Below are positions 23,668-31,142 of a stretch of 64,000 bases of DNA, in pieces. Source of the DNA: Pseudanabaena sp. UWO311 (lineage in GTDB: Bacteria; Cyanobacteriota; Cyanobacteriia; Pseudanabaenales; Pseudanabaenaceae); contig NZ_SJEE01000002.1 in NCBI RefSeq assembly GCF_006937785.1, forward strand, positions 1-64,000, given 5' to 3'. The notes under the pieces were generated by a model that saw nothing but the letters and a program-made list of their open reading frames with translations, was not told the origin of the DNA and did not search any database. The stretch's first letter is position 1. The number at the start of each line of letters is the position of its first letter. The position numbers were made by a program, and so were the translations under genes.

Positions 23668-24243
23668 TCAGTCATCGCTATAGGTCATGCGAATTAGTTC
23701 GGCAATTACTTGCGATCGCTCTTCATCAGAAATACAGTTAAGCCCTAGTAACTGATTCCAAGAAAGTCCATCCGCAGCTAAGAGAATTATTCCCGCCTTG
23801 AGTGGAGCAATACCGCAATTGCAGGCTTGCTGATTCCAGCATATAGAAGCTTCTTGGTATGGTTGGAGGAGTTTACTATCCTTAGCGACAGCCGCTAACA
23901 ATCCAGACTGTATTGCGGCATTCTGGCGATCGAATATATCTCCAGCCCTGATGTAAGCCCTTAACCAAGCACCTTTGGCGGTGAGATCGCCTTCTCGAAC
24001 GAGTTCTATCTCTAATAATTGCTCAAACTCGGCGATCAGGTTTGCGACCATACTCGTCAGTAGAGCTTCTTTATTAGGGAAATGATAGAGCAATCCGCCT
24101 TTGCTTACGCCAGCTTCTTTTGCCACAGCATCAAGGGTCAAAGCGTCAGCCCCAGAGCGCAAAACAACTTCACCCGCCGCATTGAGCAGTGATTCTCGCG
24201 TCGCCGATCGCGATCGCTTGCCTACCTCTAAAGCCTCTGCCAT
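23668..24243 (-). CDS. TetR/AcrR family transcriptional regulator
   Basis: This 191-aa protein has the TetR HTH GVSKGGLLYHFPNKE at 45-59. Its C-terminal domain has CWNQQACNCGIAPLKAGIILLAADG, which includes three Cys residues, a possible thiol or metal sensor. It differs from the two paralogous TetRs of this window. Upstream are two palindromes (24268-24292 and 24302-24315) that look like its own operators. It likely governs DevB and GNAT in the same run. Confidence 0.9.
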   Translation of the reverse strand: MAEALEVGKRSRSATRESLLNAAGEVVLRSGADALTLDAVAKEAGVSKGGLLYHFPNKEALLTSMVANLIAEFEQLLEIELVREGDLTAKGAWLRAYIRAGDIFDRQNAAIQSGLLAAVAKDSKLLQPYQEASICWNQQACNCGIAPLKAGIILLAADGLSWNQLLGLNCISDEERSQVIAELIRMTYSDD

Positions 24244-24267
24244 AACCTTCTGTCCGAATACTAAAAA

Positions 24268-24292
24268 TTCAAGACAATTGACTTGTCTTGAA
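24268..24292. promoter_or_regulatory. Perfect inverted repeat, regulatory
   Basis: Arms TTCAAGACAA and TTGTCTTGAA are perfectly complementary over 10 bp, with a TTGAC spacer. It sits 25 bp upstream of the TetR start. Confidence 0.55.
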
Positions 24293-24301
24293 AATAACTA
24301 T

Positions 24302-24315
24302 ACCGTCCAGACGGT
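24302..24315. promoter_or_regulatory. Palindromic operator
   Basis: ACCGTCCAGACGGT is a 14-bp imperfect-centre palindrome with 6-bp arms (ACCGTC/GACGGT). The ACCGTC-type half-site is common among TetR regulators. It lies between the TetR gene and the AAC(3)-I gene end. Confidence 0.55.
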
Positions 24316-24333
24316 TTAGTGTCAACTACCAGA

Positions 24334-24822
24334 TTAAATTTTTTGATGATAGCTATTATCGTCAACAGCAATGTCGAAATGAAGCACATCTTCACGTACA
24401 CCAAGCCTTGTATAGAGCGCGATCGCAGGGTCATCTCCATGATCTGCTTGTACAAAAATAACGTAGGCTGCTCGCGCTACAGCAATTTTCTTTAATTCCT
24501 GAATTAATGCCGTGGCTATTCCTTCCCGTCGATGCTCTGCTGCTACAGCCAGATCGTAAATATAAATTTCACTTCGCTCTTGTTCAAATTTCTGAAGTTC
24601 GTAAGCGGCAAGACCTCCAACTACTGCTCCATTTTTTAAGGCTGCAAGGGCGATGAAATAATTGCTACTTAGCAAACGCTTAAGATAGCCAGCGCTTGGA
24701 CGAGATGAGCTATAGGTATCAACTTCCTCAAAAGCTTCACCAAAGACACCCAATAATTCTTCCATAAGTGCCAATTCATTGGTGGAAAGCTGACAAATGC
24801 TAAATAGTTCAGAAGATGTCAT
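24334..24822 (-). CDS. aac(3)-I: Aminoglycoside 3-N-acetyltransferase, AAC(3)-I family (GNAT fold)
   Basis: This 162-aa enzyme aligns closely with class-1-integron AAC(3)-I. It shares FIALAA..., [38 protein letters not shown] (acetyl-CoA loop R-R-E-G-I-A) and a C-terminal [19 protein letters not shown], then EDVLHFDI. This is more specific than a generic GNAT. It would acetylate the 3-amine of 2-deoxystreptamine drugs such as gentamicin, though resistance is not shown by sequence alone. ATG 24822 has GGAG 11 nt upstream; a GTG at 24834 is also open. No attC or mobile element is attached, so it appears chromosomal. Confidence 0.88.
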   Translation of the reverse strand: MTSSELFSICQLSTNELALMEELLGVFGEAFEEVDTYSSSRPSAGYLKRLLSSNYFIALAALKNGAVVGGLAAYELQKFEQERSEIYIYDLAVAAEHRREGIATALIQELKKIAVARAAYVIFVQADHGDDPAIALYTRLGVREDVLHFDIAVDDNSYHQKI

Positions 24823-24861
24823 TGGGAAAATCACTCCAGATATTGTGTTAAGTAAAACCTA

Positions 24862-24927
24862 ATCGCATTAACAATCTATCTCCTCAAGCCGATCACTATA
24901 ACTGTGAGTCGTAATTTTTAGGCGATT
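24862..24927 (+). repeat. Decayed HIP1-bounded repeat, B-A
   Basis: ATTAACAATCTATCTCCTCA then CTATAACTGTGAGTCGTAAT. All three HIP1 junctions are degenerate, so this looks like an older copy. Confidence 0.7.
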
Positions 24928-24969
24928 ATAGGCAGTATCTAAACAAATAAATCCACTAACACACCCATG

Positions 24970-24993
24970 ATATCATAAATGTATTTATGATAT
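24970..24993. promoter_or_regulatory. Perfect MarR-type operator palindrome
   Basis: Arms ATATCATAAAT and ATTTATGATAT are perfectly complementary over 11 bp around GT. A half-site follows at 24994-25008 (ATATGTTTATGATAT). It lies 44 bp upstream of the EVE-MarR operon. Confidence 0.7.
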
Positions 24994-25036
24994 ATATGTT
25001 TATGATATGATTGATTAGAAATTAGGGGTCAAAAAT

Positions 25037-25477
25037 ATGAAACAACCTCGCTATTGGATTGGTGTTGCCTCAAAAGATCACGTTCTAAAAGGCGTACAGG
25101 GCGGCTTTTGTCAACTTTGCCACGGCAAACACAGTCCGCTAAAGCGTTTGAGTTCAGGTGATTGGATCGTCTACTACTCACCTCGCACAGCAATGAACAG
25201 TGGAAATATTGTGCAATCATTTACAGCGATAGGTGAAATACTAAATGGAGAACCCTATCTCTTTGACATGGGCAATGGTTTTGTACCCCATCGGCGAGAT
25301 GTGCGATTTATCGAAGTTGAAGAAGTACCAATCCGCCTATTACTAGACGATCTGACCTTTATTAAGAACAAGAAGTCATGGGGTTATGTATTTCGATTTG
25401 GATTACTTGAAATTCCTGAGTCAGACTTTCAAAGGATTGCAGAAGCAATGAAAGTAGAGGCTTTAGTGAGGTTATGA
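25037..25477 (+). CDS. EVE domain protein (PUA-like, UPF0310)
   Basis: This 146-aa protein is a single EVE domain. It has YWIGVASKDHVLKGVQGGF (the start of the PUA-like fold), SSGDWIVYYSPRTAM, IGEILNGEPYLFDMG and HRRDVRFIEVEEVPI. EVE domains bind modified bases in nucleic acids and occur in genes near restriction or modification systems. Here the partner is a MarR gene whose ATG overlaps the EVE stop codon. I infer an autoregulated unit that senses a ligand; no modifying enzyme is beside it. Confidence 0.85.
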   Translation: MKQPRYWIGVASKDHVLKGVQGGFCQLCHGKHSPLKRLSSGDWIVYYSPRTAMNSGNIVQSFTAIGEILNGEPYLFDMGNGFVPHRRDVRFIEVEEVPIRLLLDDLTFIKNKKSWGYVFRFGLLEIPESDFQRIAEAMKVEALVRL

Positions 25478-25926
25478 CGATTAATTGGGAAAGAGTCTCT
25501 CAATTCACTATGCCAGAAGACAGTATGGGCTTCCTACTATGGCAGGTTGTCCATTTGTGGCAACGTCAAGTTGAAATGACTTTAGCAGAGATTGATATCA
25601 CTCACTTACAGTTTGTTTTGTTAGCAGGAATTGGCTGGCTGACTCGCAATGGTGATTTGTTGACTCAGGTACAACTAGCACAATTCTGTAAAATCGATGT
25701 AATGCAGATCTCTCAAGTTACTCGAAAACTTGAAGCTAAAGAACTAATTCAACGCGCTACCCATCCTACTGATACACGCGCAAAGATACTGAACCTGACA
25801 TTAAGTGGAGAATCAATTCTCGAACAGGCACTACCACTAGTTGAATGCTTGGACGCGAATTTTTTTAGTCAGTGTACCCAACATAACTTACTGATTGAAC
25901 TAAAGAAACTACTGGATGAAAATTAA
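25474..25926 (+). CDS. MarR family transcriptional regulator
   Basis: This 150-aa protein has a MarR winged helix: DITHLQFVLLAGIGWLTRNG, then LAQFCKIDVMQISQVTRKLE (recognition helix), and the wing ATHPTDTRAKILNLTLSGES. It overlaps the EVE stop codon by the ATGA quartet, so translation is coupled. The palindrome at 24970 is a probable operator and suggests autorepression. Confidence 0.92.
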   Translation: MTINWERVSQFTMPEDSMGFLLWQVVHLWQRQVEMTLAEIDITHLQFVLLAGIGWLTRNGDLLTQVQLAQFCKIDVMQISQVTRKLEAKELIQRATHPTDTRAKILNLTLSGESILEQALPLVECLDANFFSQCTQHNLLIELKKLLDEN

Positions 25927-25991
25927 GTAGGGAGAAAACTGAGTGAAAATCTAGTAATCTGGACATGTTTTTAGACTACACCCATTCTAAA

Positions 25992-26072
25992 GATCGCCTC
26001 AATTATCTATCTGCCAAGGTTTTGCGTTATTGCGATCGCAATTACTATGAGTCGTGATTTATATGCGATCGC
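25992..26072 (+). repeat. HIP1-bounded repeat, B-A
   Basis: CTCAATTATCTATCTGCCAA then AATTACTATGAGTCGTGATT; the HIP1 between them is intact. Confidence 0.8.
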
Positions 26073-26084
26073 TTCTACTCTTTA

Positions 26085-26852
26085 TTATGATATTTTTTCT
26101 CCAACGATCGCTGCAATCGGAACTACATATTGGATTTCATTACCTCGGTAATGCGCTCCGACACCGAGATTGTCAATGCCAACATCATCTCGAAATATTT
26201 GGCGGATTCGATCTTTGTCACCTAAATTTGGGAAGGAAGCAGCTAGTTGTTGATCTAACTCTAATTCGACCTTATAGAATTTCCAACTTACATTTTGGAG
26301 ATTATAGTTAGCAACTAATTGAGAAAATTCTTCTAGAGTCAAAGCATGGGTATGAGAAGGATCGCGGAGCTTTTCAAGGCGATCGTAAGCCTCTACCTTT
26401 TCTTGTGGTAAAGCCACATCAGCAACAAGTACTCGACCACCACGACGGCACACGCGCATCATCTCTGACATCACAACATCTGGCTGCAAAAAATGATGAA
26501 AGGCATAACGGCTCATCACAATCGAAAAACTTTCGTCAGGAAATGGTAATTTCTCAATATCCCCTTGTTGCCAAGATAAATTTTTCAAGCCTTTTTGCGC
26601 GGCAAGAACTGAAGCCTGTTCTAGCATTGCTGGTGTAATGTCAATTCCTGTAACGCGATCGGCAACCTTCGCAAAAGCGCAAGCAACAATTCCACTCCCG
26701 CAAGCAACATCTAGAACTGTGTCTCGATCTGATACTCCTGCCATTTCGACGAGCAAGTCTAAAGATTCTTGATTAGAGTGAGCATATAATTGAGTAAATG
26801 GAATCGCCTGACGAGTGAATTGATCGATGATAGATTCTTGATGAGTAGCCAT
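26085..26852 (-). CDS. SAM-dependent methyltransferase (UbiE-like)
   Basis: This 255-aa class I methyltransferase has motif I VLDVACGSGIVACAF, motif II-like ITPAMLEQA, and DIEKLPFPDESFSIVMSRYAFHHF, a UbiE/Coq5-like phrase. C-terminally it has GVGAHYRGNEIQYVVPIA. It is likely to methylate a small hydrophobic molecule (quinone, sterol or phenol); the acceptor is unknown. It is followed (on its strand, upstream) by an AraC gene across a 60-bp gap. Confidence 0.85.
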   Translation of the reverse strand: MATHQESIIDQFTRQAIPFTQLYAHSNQESLDLLVEMAGVSDRDTVLDVACGSGIVACAFAKVADRVTGIDITPAMLEQASVLAAQKGLKNLSWQQGDIEKLPFPDESFSIVMSRYAFHHFLQPDVVMSEMMRVCRRGGRVLVADVALPQEKVEAYDRLEKLRDPSHTHALTLEEFSQLVANYNLQNVSWKFYKVELELDQQLAASFPNLGDKDRIRQIFRDDVGIDNLGVGAHYRGNEIQYVVPIAAIVGEKIS

Positions 26853-26911
26853 GATTCGTTGAATATGAGTGCCAGAATTAAGTAATCTCCACTCTAGTTA
26901 ATTAATCCCGA

Positions 26912-27748
26912 CTAATCTTGCACGTTCTTGCTGTTTTGATATTGCTTAGGTGTAACGCCTACGATTTTTTTGAAATGACGATTTAGATGGCTTTGATGGG
27001 AAAATCCAACTTCTTGAGCAACTTGCGCGATCGCTAATCCCTGAGAGAGTAATTTTTTTGCTTGTAACACTCGAACTTGGATTAAATATAGATGTGGAGG
27101 TAAGCCTACTGACTGCGAAAAGATACGGCTTAGATGAAAAGGACTAATGTAGGTCAGAGCTGCAAGCTGAGTAAGTGTAGGATTCTCAATATAATTTGCA
27201 TCCAAATACTCGCGAATCTGAGATACGATTTTAGGCTCATCATCAAGCGATTGAATCTGGCTACATGAAGCTTGGGTACTGATTAAATAAATAAGTGTCT
27301 GCATCAAACGAGTTTCTTGCTCTAGAACTGTTGATGCTGTTTCTATGACACTAAATAGTTTTTGAATCTGTCGAAGGATTTTCGGCTCATGAATTATTGG
27401 TTCCCGAAAAAGTGGGAGTTGTTGCGCTTTTCCTGTTATCTCATAGGTAGCTTGTTCCACTATTGCAATACTAGGATACATAATTCGTTGACTATATCCA
27501 CTCAATACATTTTCAGGATAACAGGCGTGGACATCATCGGGATTGATCGCGATAATAGAACCTGACGAGATGGGATAAGATGTCCCCCTGTGATGAAGTA
27601 ATGCCGTTCCTTGTTCGATAACGCCAAGGGTTAAGGTTTCGTGGGTATGGCGCGAAGAGGAGGTGACAATATTTTCAGCCACTAACATCTCAAGGTTGTC
27701 AAGTTTTGCCAAAGACAAAAATCTCGTTTTGTTTTCCTTCGTTTTCAT
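26912..27748 (-). CDS. AraC family transcriptional regulator
   Basis: This 278-aa protein has an N-terminal cupin-like ligand domain (HTHETLTLGVIEQGTALLHH) and a C-terminal double HTH. The first HTH is LTQLAALTYISPFHLSRIFS, the second IAQVAQEVGFSHQSHLNRHF, followed by K.IVGVTPKQYQN. The start is taken at ATG 27748 (MKTKENK); a TTG at 27778 would extend it by ten residues. It is a possible regulator of the adjacent methyltransferase (inference). Confidence 0.9.
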   Translation of the reverse strand: MKTKENKTRFLSLAKLDNLEMLVAENIVTSSSRHTHETLTLGVIEQGTALLHHRGTSYPISSGSIIAINPDDVHACYPENVLSGYSQRIMYPSIAIVEQATYEITGKAQQLPLFREPIIHEPKILRQIQKLFSVIETASTVLEQETRLMQTLIYLISTQASCSQIQSLDDEPKIVSQIREYLDANYIENPTLTQLAALTYISPFHLSRIFSQSVGLPPHLYLIQVRVLQAKKLLSQGLAIAQVAQEVGFSHQSHLNRHFKKIVGVTPKQYQNSKNVQD

Positions 27749-27791
27749 AGCCTTATTGACAATGCGCTCACTTATCAATTTCTCATACTTT

Positions 27792-27895
27792 GCGATCGCT
27801 ATTACCGTCAGTTGTAATTTCTAGGCGATCGCATTAACAATCTATCTGCTAAAGGCGATCGCTATTACTGTAAGTCTTGGTTTTTAGGCGATCGC
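27792..27895 (+). repeat. HIP1-bounded repeat, A-B-A
   Basis: CTATTACCGTCAGTTGTAAT / GCATTAACAATCTATCTGCT / CTATTACTGTAAGTCTTGGT, with intact HIP1 at all four boundaries, including 27888-27895. Confidence 0.88.
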
Positions 27896-27954
27896 ACCAA
27901 CAATGTCAATACAGCCAGAATCCAATCGGATTGTTACACAGATTGCAATGAAGC

Positions 27955-27983
27955 TTAATCCAAAATTCTTGGTTTAGGATTAA
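27955..27983 (-). terminator. Hairpin at the end of the HEAT-like gene
   Basis: TTAATCCAAAA and TTTAGGATTAA pair with one mismatch around a 7-nt loop. The right arm covers the HEAT-like gene's stop codon. There is no run of T after it. Confidence 0.35.
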
Positions 27984-28507
27984 ATTAGTGCGGTCTTCAT
28001 TTTCTTCGCTCGCCCCGAAACTGATTTTCTGGGATCGTGAGCTAATCTTTCTAAATGTGGCAATAACCACTCTTTTAATATCGAGTCATTTTTTGCCCAT
28101 TTGCTTAAAGTATCCATTGTATTGTTCAGAACGATCCAATCAGTATAAGTTTCAAGATTTTTTTGAAGAATATTCTTTGCCTTGTTTTTCTGTGTCTCTG
28201 TCATAAAGACTGCAAGAGTCTGAAATAAATTGGCTAGAGTCCATTGCGCTGAAGGCTGATTAATATTTGATATTTCAGAAATAAGTTTATCAATATACGG
28301 AATAAGCCATTCAGGATTTTCTAAGGATATTCTCTTGATGGCATTAGATGTGCGAAGTCGAACAATTTCATCAGCACTGAAATAACAATTGTATAAATCC
28401 AAAAGTCTTGTGGAATTAGCTAATACCATGTCAACTACTTCAATTGTTCTACCAAGAGAGTTTGGATGTCCTCCCGTAAGCATTTCTTCAAAAGATTCAC
28501 TTGTCAT
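27980..28507 (-). CDS. HEAT-like repeat protein of unknown function
   Basis: This 175-aa all-helical protein has repeated phrases of HEAT type: RLRTSNAIKRISLENPEWLI and PYIDKLISEISNINQPSAQW, then EWLLPHLERLAHDPRKS. It has no catalytic motif, signal peptide or membrane segment. HEAT repeats make curved scaffolds for protein or nucleic-acid binding. It stands alone on the minus strand, with A/B repeats on both sides. Confidence 0.72.
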   Translation of the reverse strand: MTSESFEEMLTGGHPNSLGRTIEVVDMVLANSTRLLDLYNCYFSADEIVRLRTSNAIKRISLENPEWLIPYIDKLISEISNINQPSAQWTLANLFQTLAVFMTETQKNKAKNILQKNLETYTDWIVLNNTMDTLSKWAKNDSILKEWLLPHLERLAHDPRKSVSGRAKKMKTALI

Positions 28508-28570
28508 ACTTGGGTTCTCTTTAAAAAACTACGGTTGATTTTCCTTAAATATTTTAGGCTTTCTTCTAAA

Positions 28571-28614
28571 GGCGATCGCTATTACCGCGAGTCATGATTG
28601 ATAGAGCGATCGCC
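28571..28614 (+). repeat. A-module repeat
   Basis: CTATTACCGCGAGTCATGAT between two HIP1 octamers. B is absent apart from a leading TTCTAAA stub. Confidence 0.8.
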
Positions 28615-28624
28615 AATGATTTGA

Positions 28625-28668
28625 TTCTTAATCCATAAAATTATTGCCGCACTTTTATGGATTAAGAA
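28625..28668. terminator. Perfect 16-bp hairpin after the QueG-like gene
   Basis: Arms TTCTTAATCCATAAAA and TTTTATGGATTAAGAA pair perfectly around a 12-nt loop. It starts about 10 bp after the stop codon of the Fe-S protein, as a transcription end or mRNA-stabilising structure would. No U tract follows. Confidence 0.45.
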
Positions 28669-28677
28669 CAATTTAGC

Positions 28678-30039
28678 TTAAGATGGGAAGCATTTTCCGA
28701 ATTTGAGCAGTAACCGAATATCGCCTTTGACGCTGATTTTGCGTGTCAAAATTGCCAAAACAATATTTTGATATTTTCGCAAAAAAGCAATCCAAGTTTT
28801 ACTATCCGCCTTGACGATCAGATCGGGTTTACCCACCAGTCCATCTTGAACTTCACAAACTTGATTGGAGATTTTGATCGTGAACTGGGAGAATTCCTGC
28901 CCAGTAAATAGAAAATGGTAGGTCGCGTTGAGACCTTTAGCTTGATTCGGTTGAAAGGTCAAGGATACTCCATTCTTAAAGCCTGAGATGGAAATGGGCG
29001 TTAGGCTATTGCGAACTAACTTGATCTGCTTGTGGGGAAAGCGTTTAACCGCGTGGGCTTCAGCATCAGAGCCGGGAACGACATATACTGTCTCGACCTT
29101 ATCTTGCAGGGGTTTGACGACATCTTTAATAAATTCTTTACGGTTATGCAAAAAAGGAGCCATGACATCTTCACCCGCAGGACAGGCGGCGAGGCAGTAG
29201 GCTGCTTTGTAGTTAGCTCCAAACGATAGACTTTGCCACATAGTTGCCGAGTCTTCTTCACCCACTTTGCGCTCGTAGTCTTTCGCCGACTTACTTTCAG
29301 CAACATTCTTCGCCCAATCGTTAAAGCCACCTAAAAATTCGCGATAGTTGTGGGTATAGCAAGCCGAAAAATTGAAGCTACCATCCGAAGCGATCGCCCC
29401 CACGGGACAGGCAGCTACACAGAGTTTGCAATCTACGCAAGGATTGTAATCAATGGGGCGATCGTATTCCGTCACCTCCACATCCATCAGCACTGTACCC
29501 AAGAGAATGAAGTTGCCAAATTTAGGATGAATCACATTGCGATGAATGCCCATATGTCCCAATCCTGCGGCGACAGCGATCGGTTTGTGAGAAACCACCC
29601 AGACATTTTTACCGACATTGAGAAAGTCTTGGGCTTCCATCGGAAATCCCATCGCTGGATTGATCGCTCTTATCCCTCGATCTTCTAATTCTCTGACAAT
29701 TTTACGAGCGATTTCATTAATTTCCTCTCCCGTGTGATGAAATTCCACATTGGCGACGGAGCGGGCGGGATTGCGAACGTTATCCCGATTCATGCGACAG
29801 ACAAAACTAATCAAACTTTTTGTTTGCGGAAAAGCCTGTAATAGCTTTGTCCGTTGATCGTCGATTTCGGGTTGATTGATACTCACAAAACCCACATCAT
29901 CAGCGCCCAAATCCAAGCAGAACGAACGCAACCAATCGCGATCGAGCGCCGATGAAATTATACTTTGAGAATTCTGCTCTTGAGATTTTTGTTGCGATCG
30001 CAAAAGCTTCACAGTGGGATGGTCATCAAATTTTGTCAT
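28678..30039 (-). CDS. QueG/reductive-dehalogenase-like 4Fe-4S protein fused to a C-terminal SCP2 domain
   Basis: This protein of about 453 aa has an N-terminal epoxyqueuosine-reductase-like domain: FCLDLGADDVGFV and AAGLGHMGIHRNVIHPKFGN. A 2[4Fe-4S] module follows, with CVDCKLCVAACPVGA and later CLAACPAGEDV. The last ~100 residues resemble the SCP2 sterol-carrier fold (YHFLFTGQEFSQFTIKIS to KISVKGDIRLLLKFGKCF), which binds hydrophobic ligands. This combination suggests reduction of a lipid-like substrate. ATG 30039 is chosen because an SD-like AGGA precedes it and the longer frame to 30114 runs into the upstream gene. It forms an operon with the ICMT-like gene. Confidence 0.8.
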   Translation of the reverse strand: MTKFDDHPTVKLLRSQQKSQEQNSQSIISSALDRDWLRSFCLDLGADDVGFVSINQPEIDDQRTKLLQAFPQTKSLISFVCRMNRDNVRNPARSVANVEFHHTGEEINEIARKIVRELEDRGIRAINPAMGFPMEAQDFLNVGKNVWVVSHKPIAVAAGLGHMGIHRNVIHPKFGNFILLGTVLMDVEVTEYDRPIDYNPCVDCKLCVAACPVGAIASDGSFNFSACYTHNYREFLGGFNDWAKNVAESKSAKDYERKVGEEDSATMWQSLSFGANYKAAYCLAACPAGEDVMAPFLHNRKEFIKDVVKPLQDKVETVYVVPGSDAEAHAVKRFPHKQIKLVRNSLTPISISGFKNGVSLTFQPNQAKGLNATYHFLFTGQEFSQFTIKISNQVCEVQDGLVGKPDLIVKADSKTWIAFLRKYQNIVLAILTRKISVKGDIRLLLKFGKCFPS

Positions 30040-30064
30040 GGGATTAGTCCTGTAGTTTCTAGTA

Positions 30065-30535
30065 TTAAAGCCAACGACGTACTTGGGTTTTGTAACGGAG
30101 ATATTCATCGCCAAATTTGCGCTCTAGGTAAATCTCTTCGCGCTGAATCACTCCAAGTTGAACTACTGCCAAAAGCGGCAACAATAGGGCGAATGCCCAG
30201 ACTGCATTGAGCAGCAAACTGATACCGATATAGAGCAGCATTAGTGATAGATAGAGTGGATTGCGACTGAAACGAAAAGCTCCATCGGAGACGATCGCCG
30301 TAGCTGGTTTTTCAGGATCGATCGCCGTTTGGGCGCGAGTCATCGTCCGAAAGGCGGAGGTCGAGAACCATCCCGCAGCAATCAAAACTAACGCCGCCAA
30401 AGGCAGAGATATTGAAAGGGGCAAAAATCTCACTGGGAAAAAGAAACTAAGTCCCACTCCGATCGCTAAGGTAACTCCATAGAGAGCGGGTGGAAAAGCG
30501 ATGACTCCTGGTTTATCTGCAATTTGTTCGTTCAT
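30065..30535 (-). CDS. ICMT/PEMT family membrane methyltransferase
   Basis: This 156-aa membrane protein has about four hydrophobic segments. It carries the family signature DGAFRFSRNPLYLSLML (R-N-P-L-Y variant of RHP.Y) and a tail EEIYLERKFGDEYLRYKTQVRRWL. It is distinct from the gene at 3426. Its stop codon is 26 bp upstream of the Fe-S/SCP2 gene start, so the two are likely co-transcribed with the TspO-like gene further up. Confidence 0.86.
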   Translation of the reverse strand: MNEQIADKPGVIAFPPALYGVTLAIGVGLSFFFPVRFLPLSISLPLAALVLIAAGWFSTSAFRTMTRAQTAIDPEKPATAIVSDGAFRFSRNPLYLSLMLLYIGISLLLNAVWAFALLLPLLAVVQLGVIQREEIYLERKFGDEYLRYKTQVRRWL

Positions 30536-30606
30536 GGTAAGCTGACTCTTTCTAGTGATTTTGTGAATAATTTATTGAGATTTTGGACTTGTTGTTTTAC
30601 AGTTTG

Positions 30607-31092
30607 TTAACTCTGATTAACTCTAAGCAGAAGGTATAGATAGACAGTGGCAATGCTCAGCCATATTGCGATCGGCGTAATTAATAGTGCTGCCAATGCT
30701 GACAAACTAGAAGCCTTCCAAGCAACCCATGCAGCAAAAGCGCCTATAACTACATTCCCAATGAGTCCACTGAGAGGAGTAAGTCCAAAAGTAAATGGAT
30801 AAAGTAAGCAGACAGCAAACAGGATCGGTAACAGACGCGATGGAGTTTCAATACCATTCGCTTCTGCTTGTCTGAGTAACCACCACGCAATACTCAATGC
30901 AGTCAACAGTCCGATCCATACAAAGCCAACAATGCGATCGACCCATTCCCATCCCTGTGGCACTACCTCAGTGGACTTACCAACTCCGACTCCTGTCAAA
31001 GCGATCAAGGCGTTACAGAGTATGGTGAATCCGATCGCCACAACGATGACGATGATTAACTCCCACAGAACTGCATTAATTGGGCGGGTCAT
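30607..31092 (-). CDS. TspO/MBR-like membrane protein
   Basis: This 161-aa protein has five hydrophobic segments. The third (LLPILFAVCLLYPFTFGLTP) and fifth (LITPIAIWLSIATVYLYLLL-RVN) resemble TspO, whose last helix is typically TPY..W..FA..LN..I..LN. The classic Trp-rich stretch is only partly present (WIGLLTALSIAWWLLRQ). TspO proteins bind porphyrins or sterols in outer membranes. It lies upstream of the ICMT-like and Fe-S/SCP2 genes in the same direction, which fits a membrane-lipid or pigment theme. Family membership is likely but not certain. Confidence 0.6.
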   Translation of the reverse strand: MTRPINAVLWELIIVIVVAIGFTILCNALIALTGVGVGKSTEVVPQGWEWVDRIVGFVWIGLLTALSIAWWLLRQAEANGIETPSRLLPILFAVCLLYPFTFGLTPLSGLIGNVVIGAFAAWVAWKASSLSALAALLITPIAIWLSIATVYLYLLLRVNQS

Positions 31093-31142
31093 AATTTTCT
31101 CTTAAATTTGGTGATAAAGCTCTGGATGACTAGTTGCGATGA

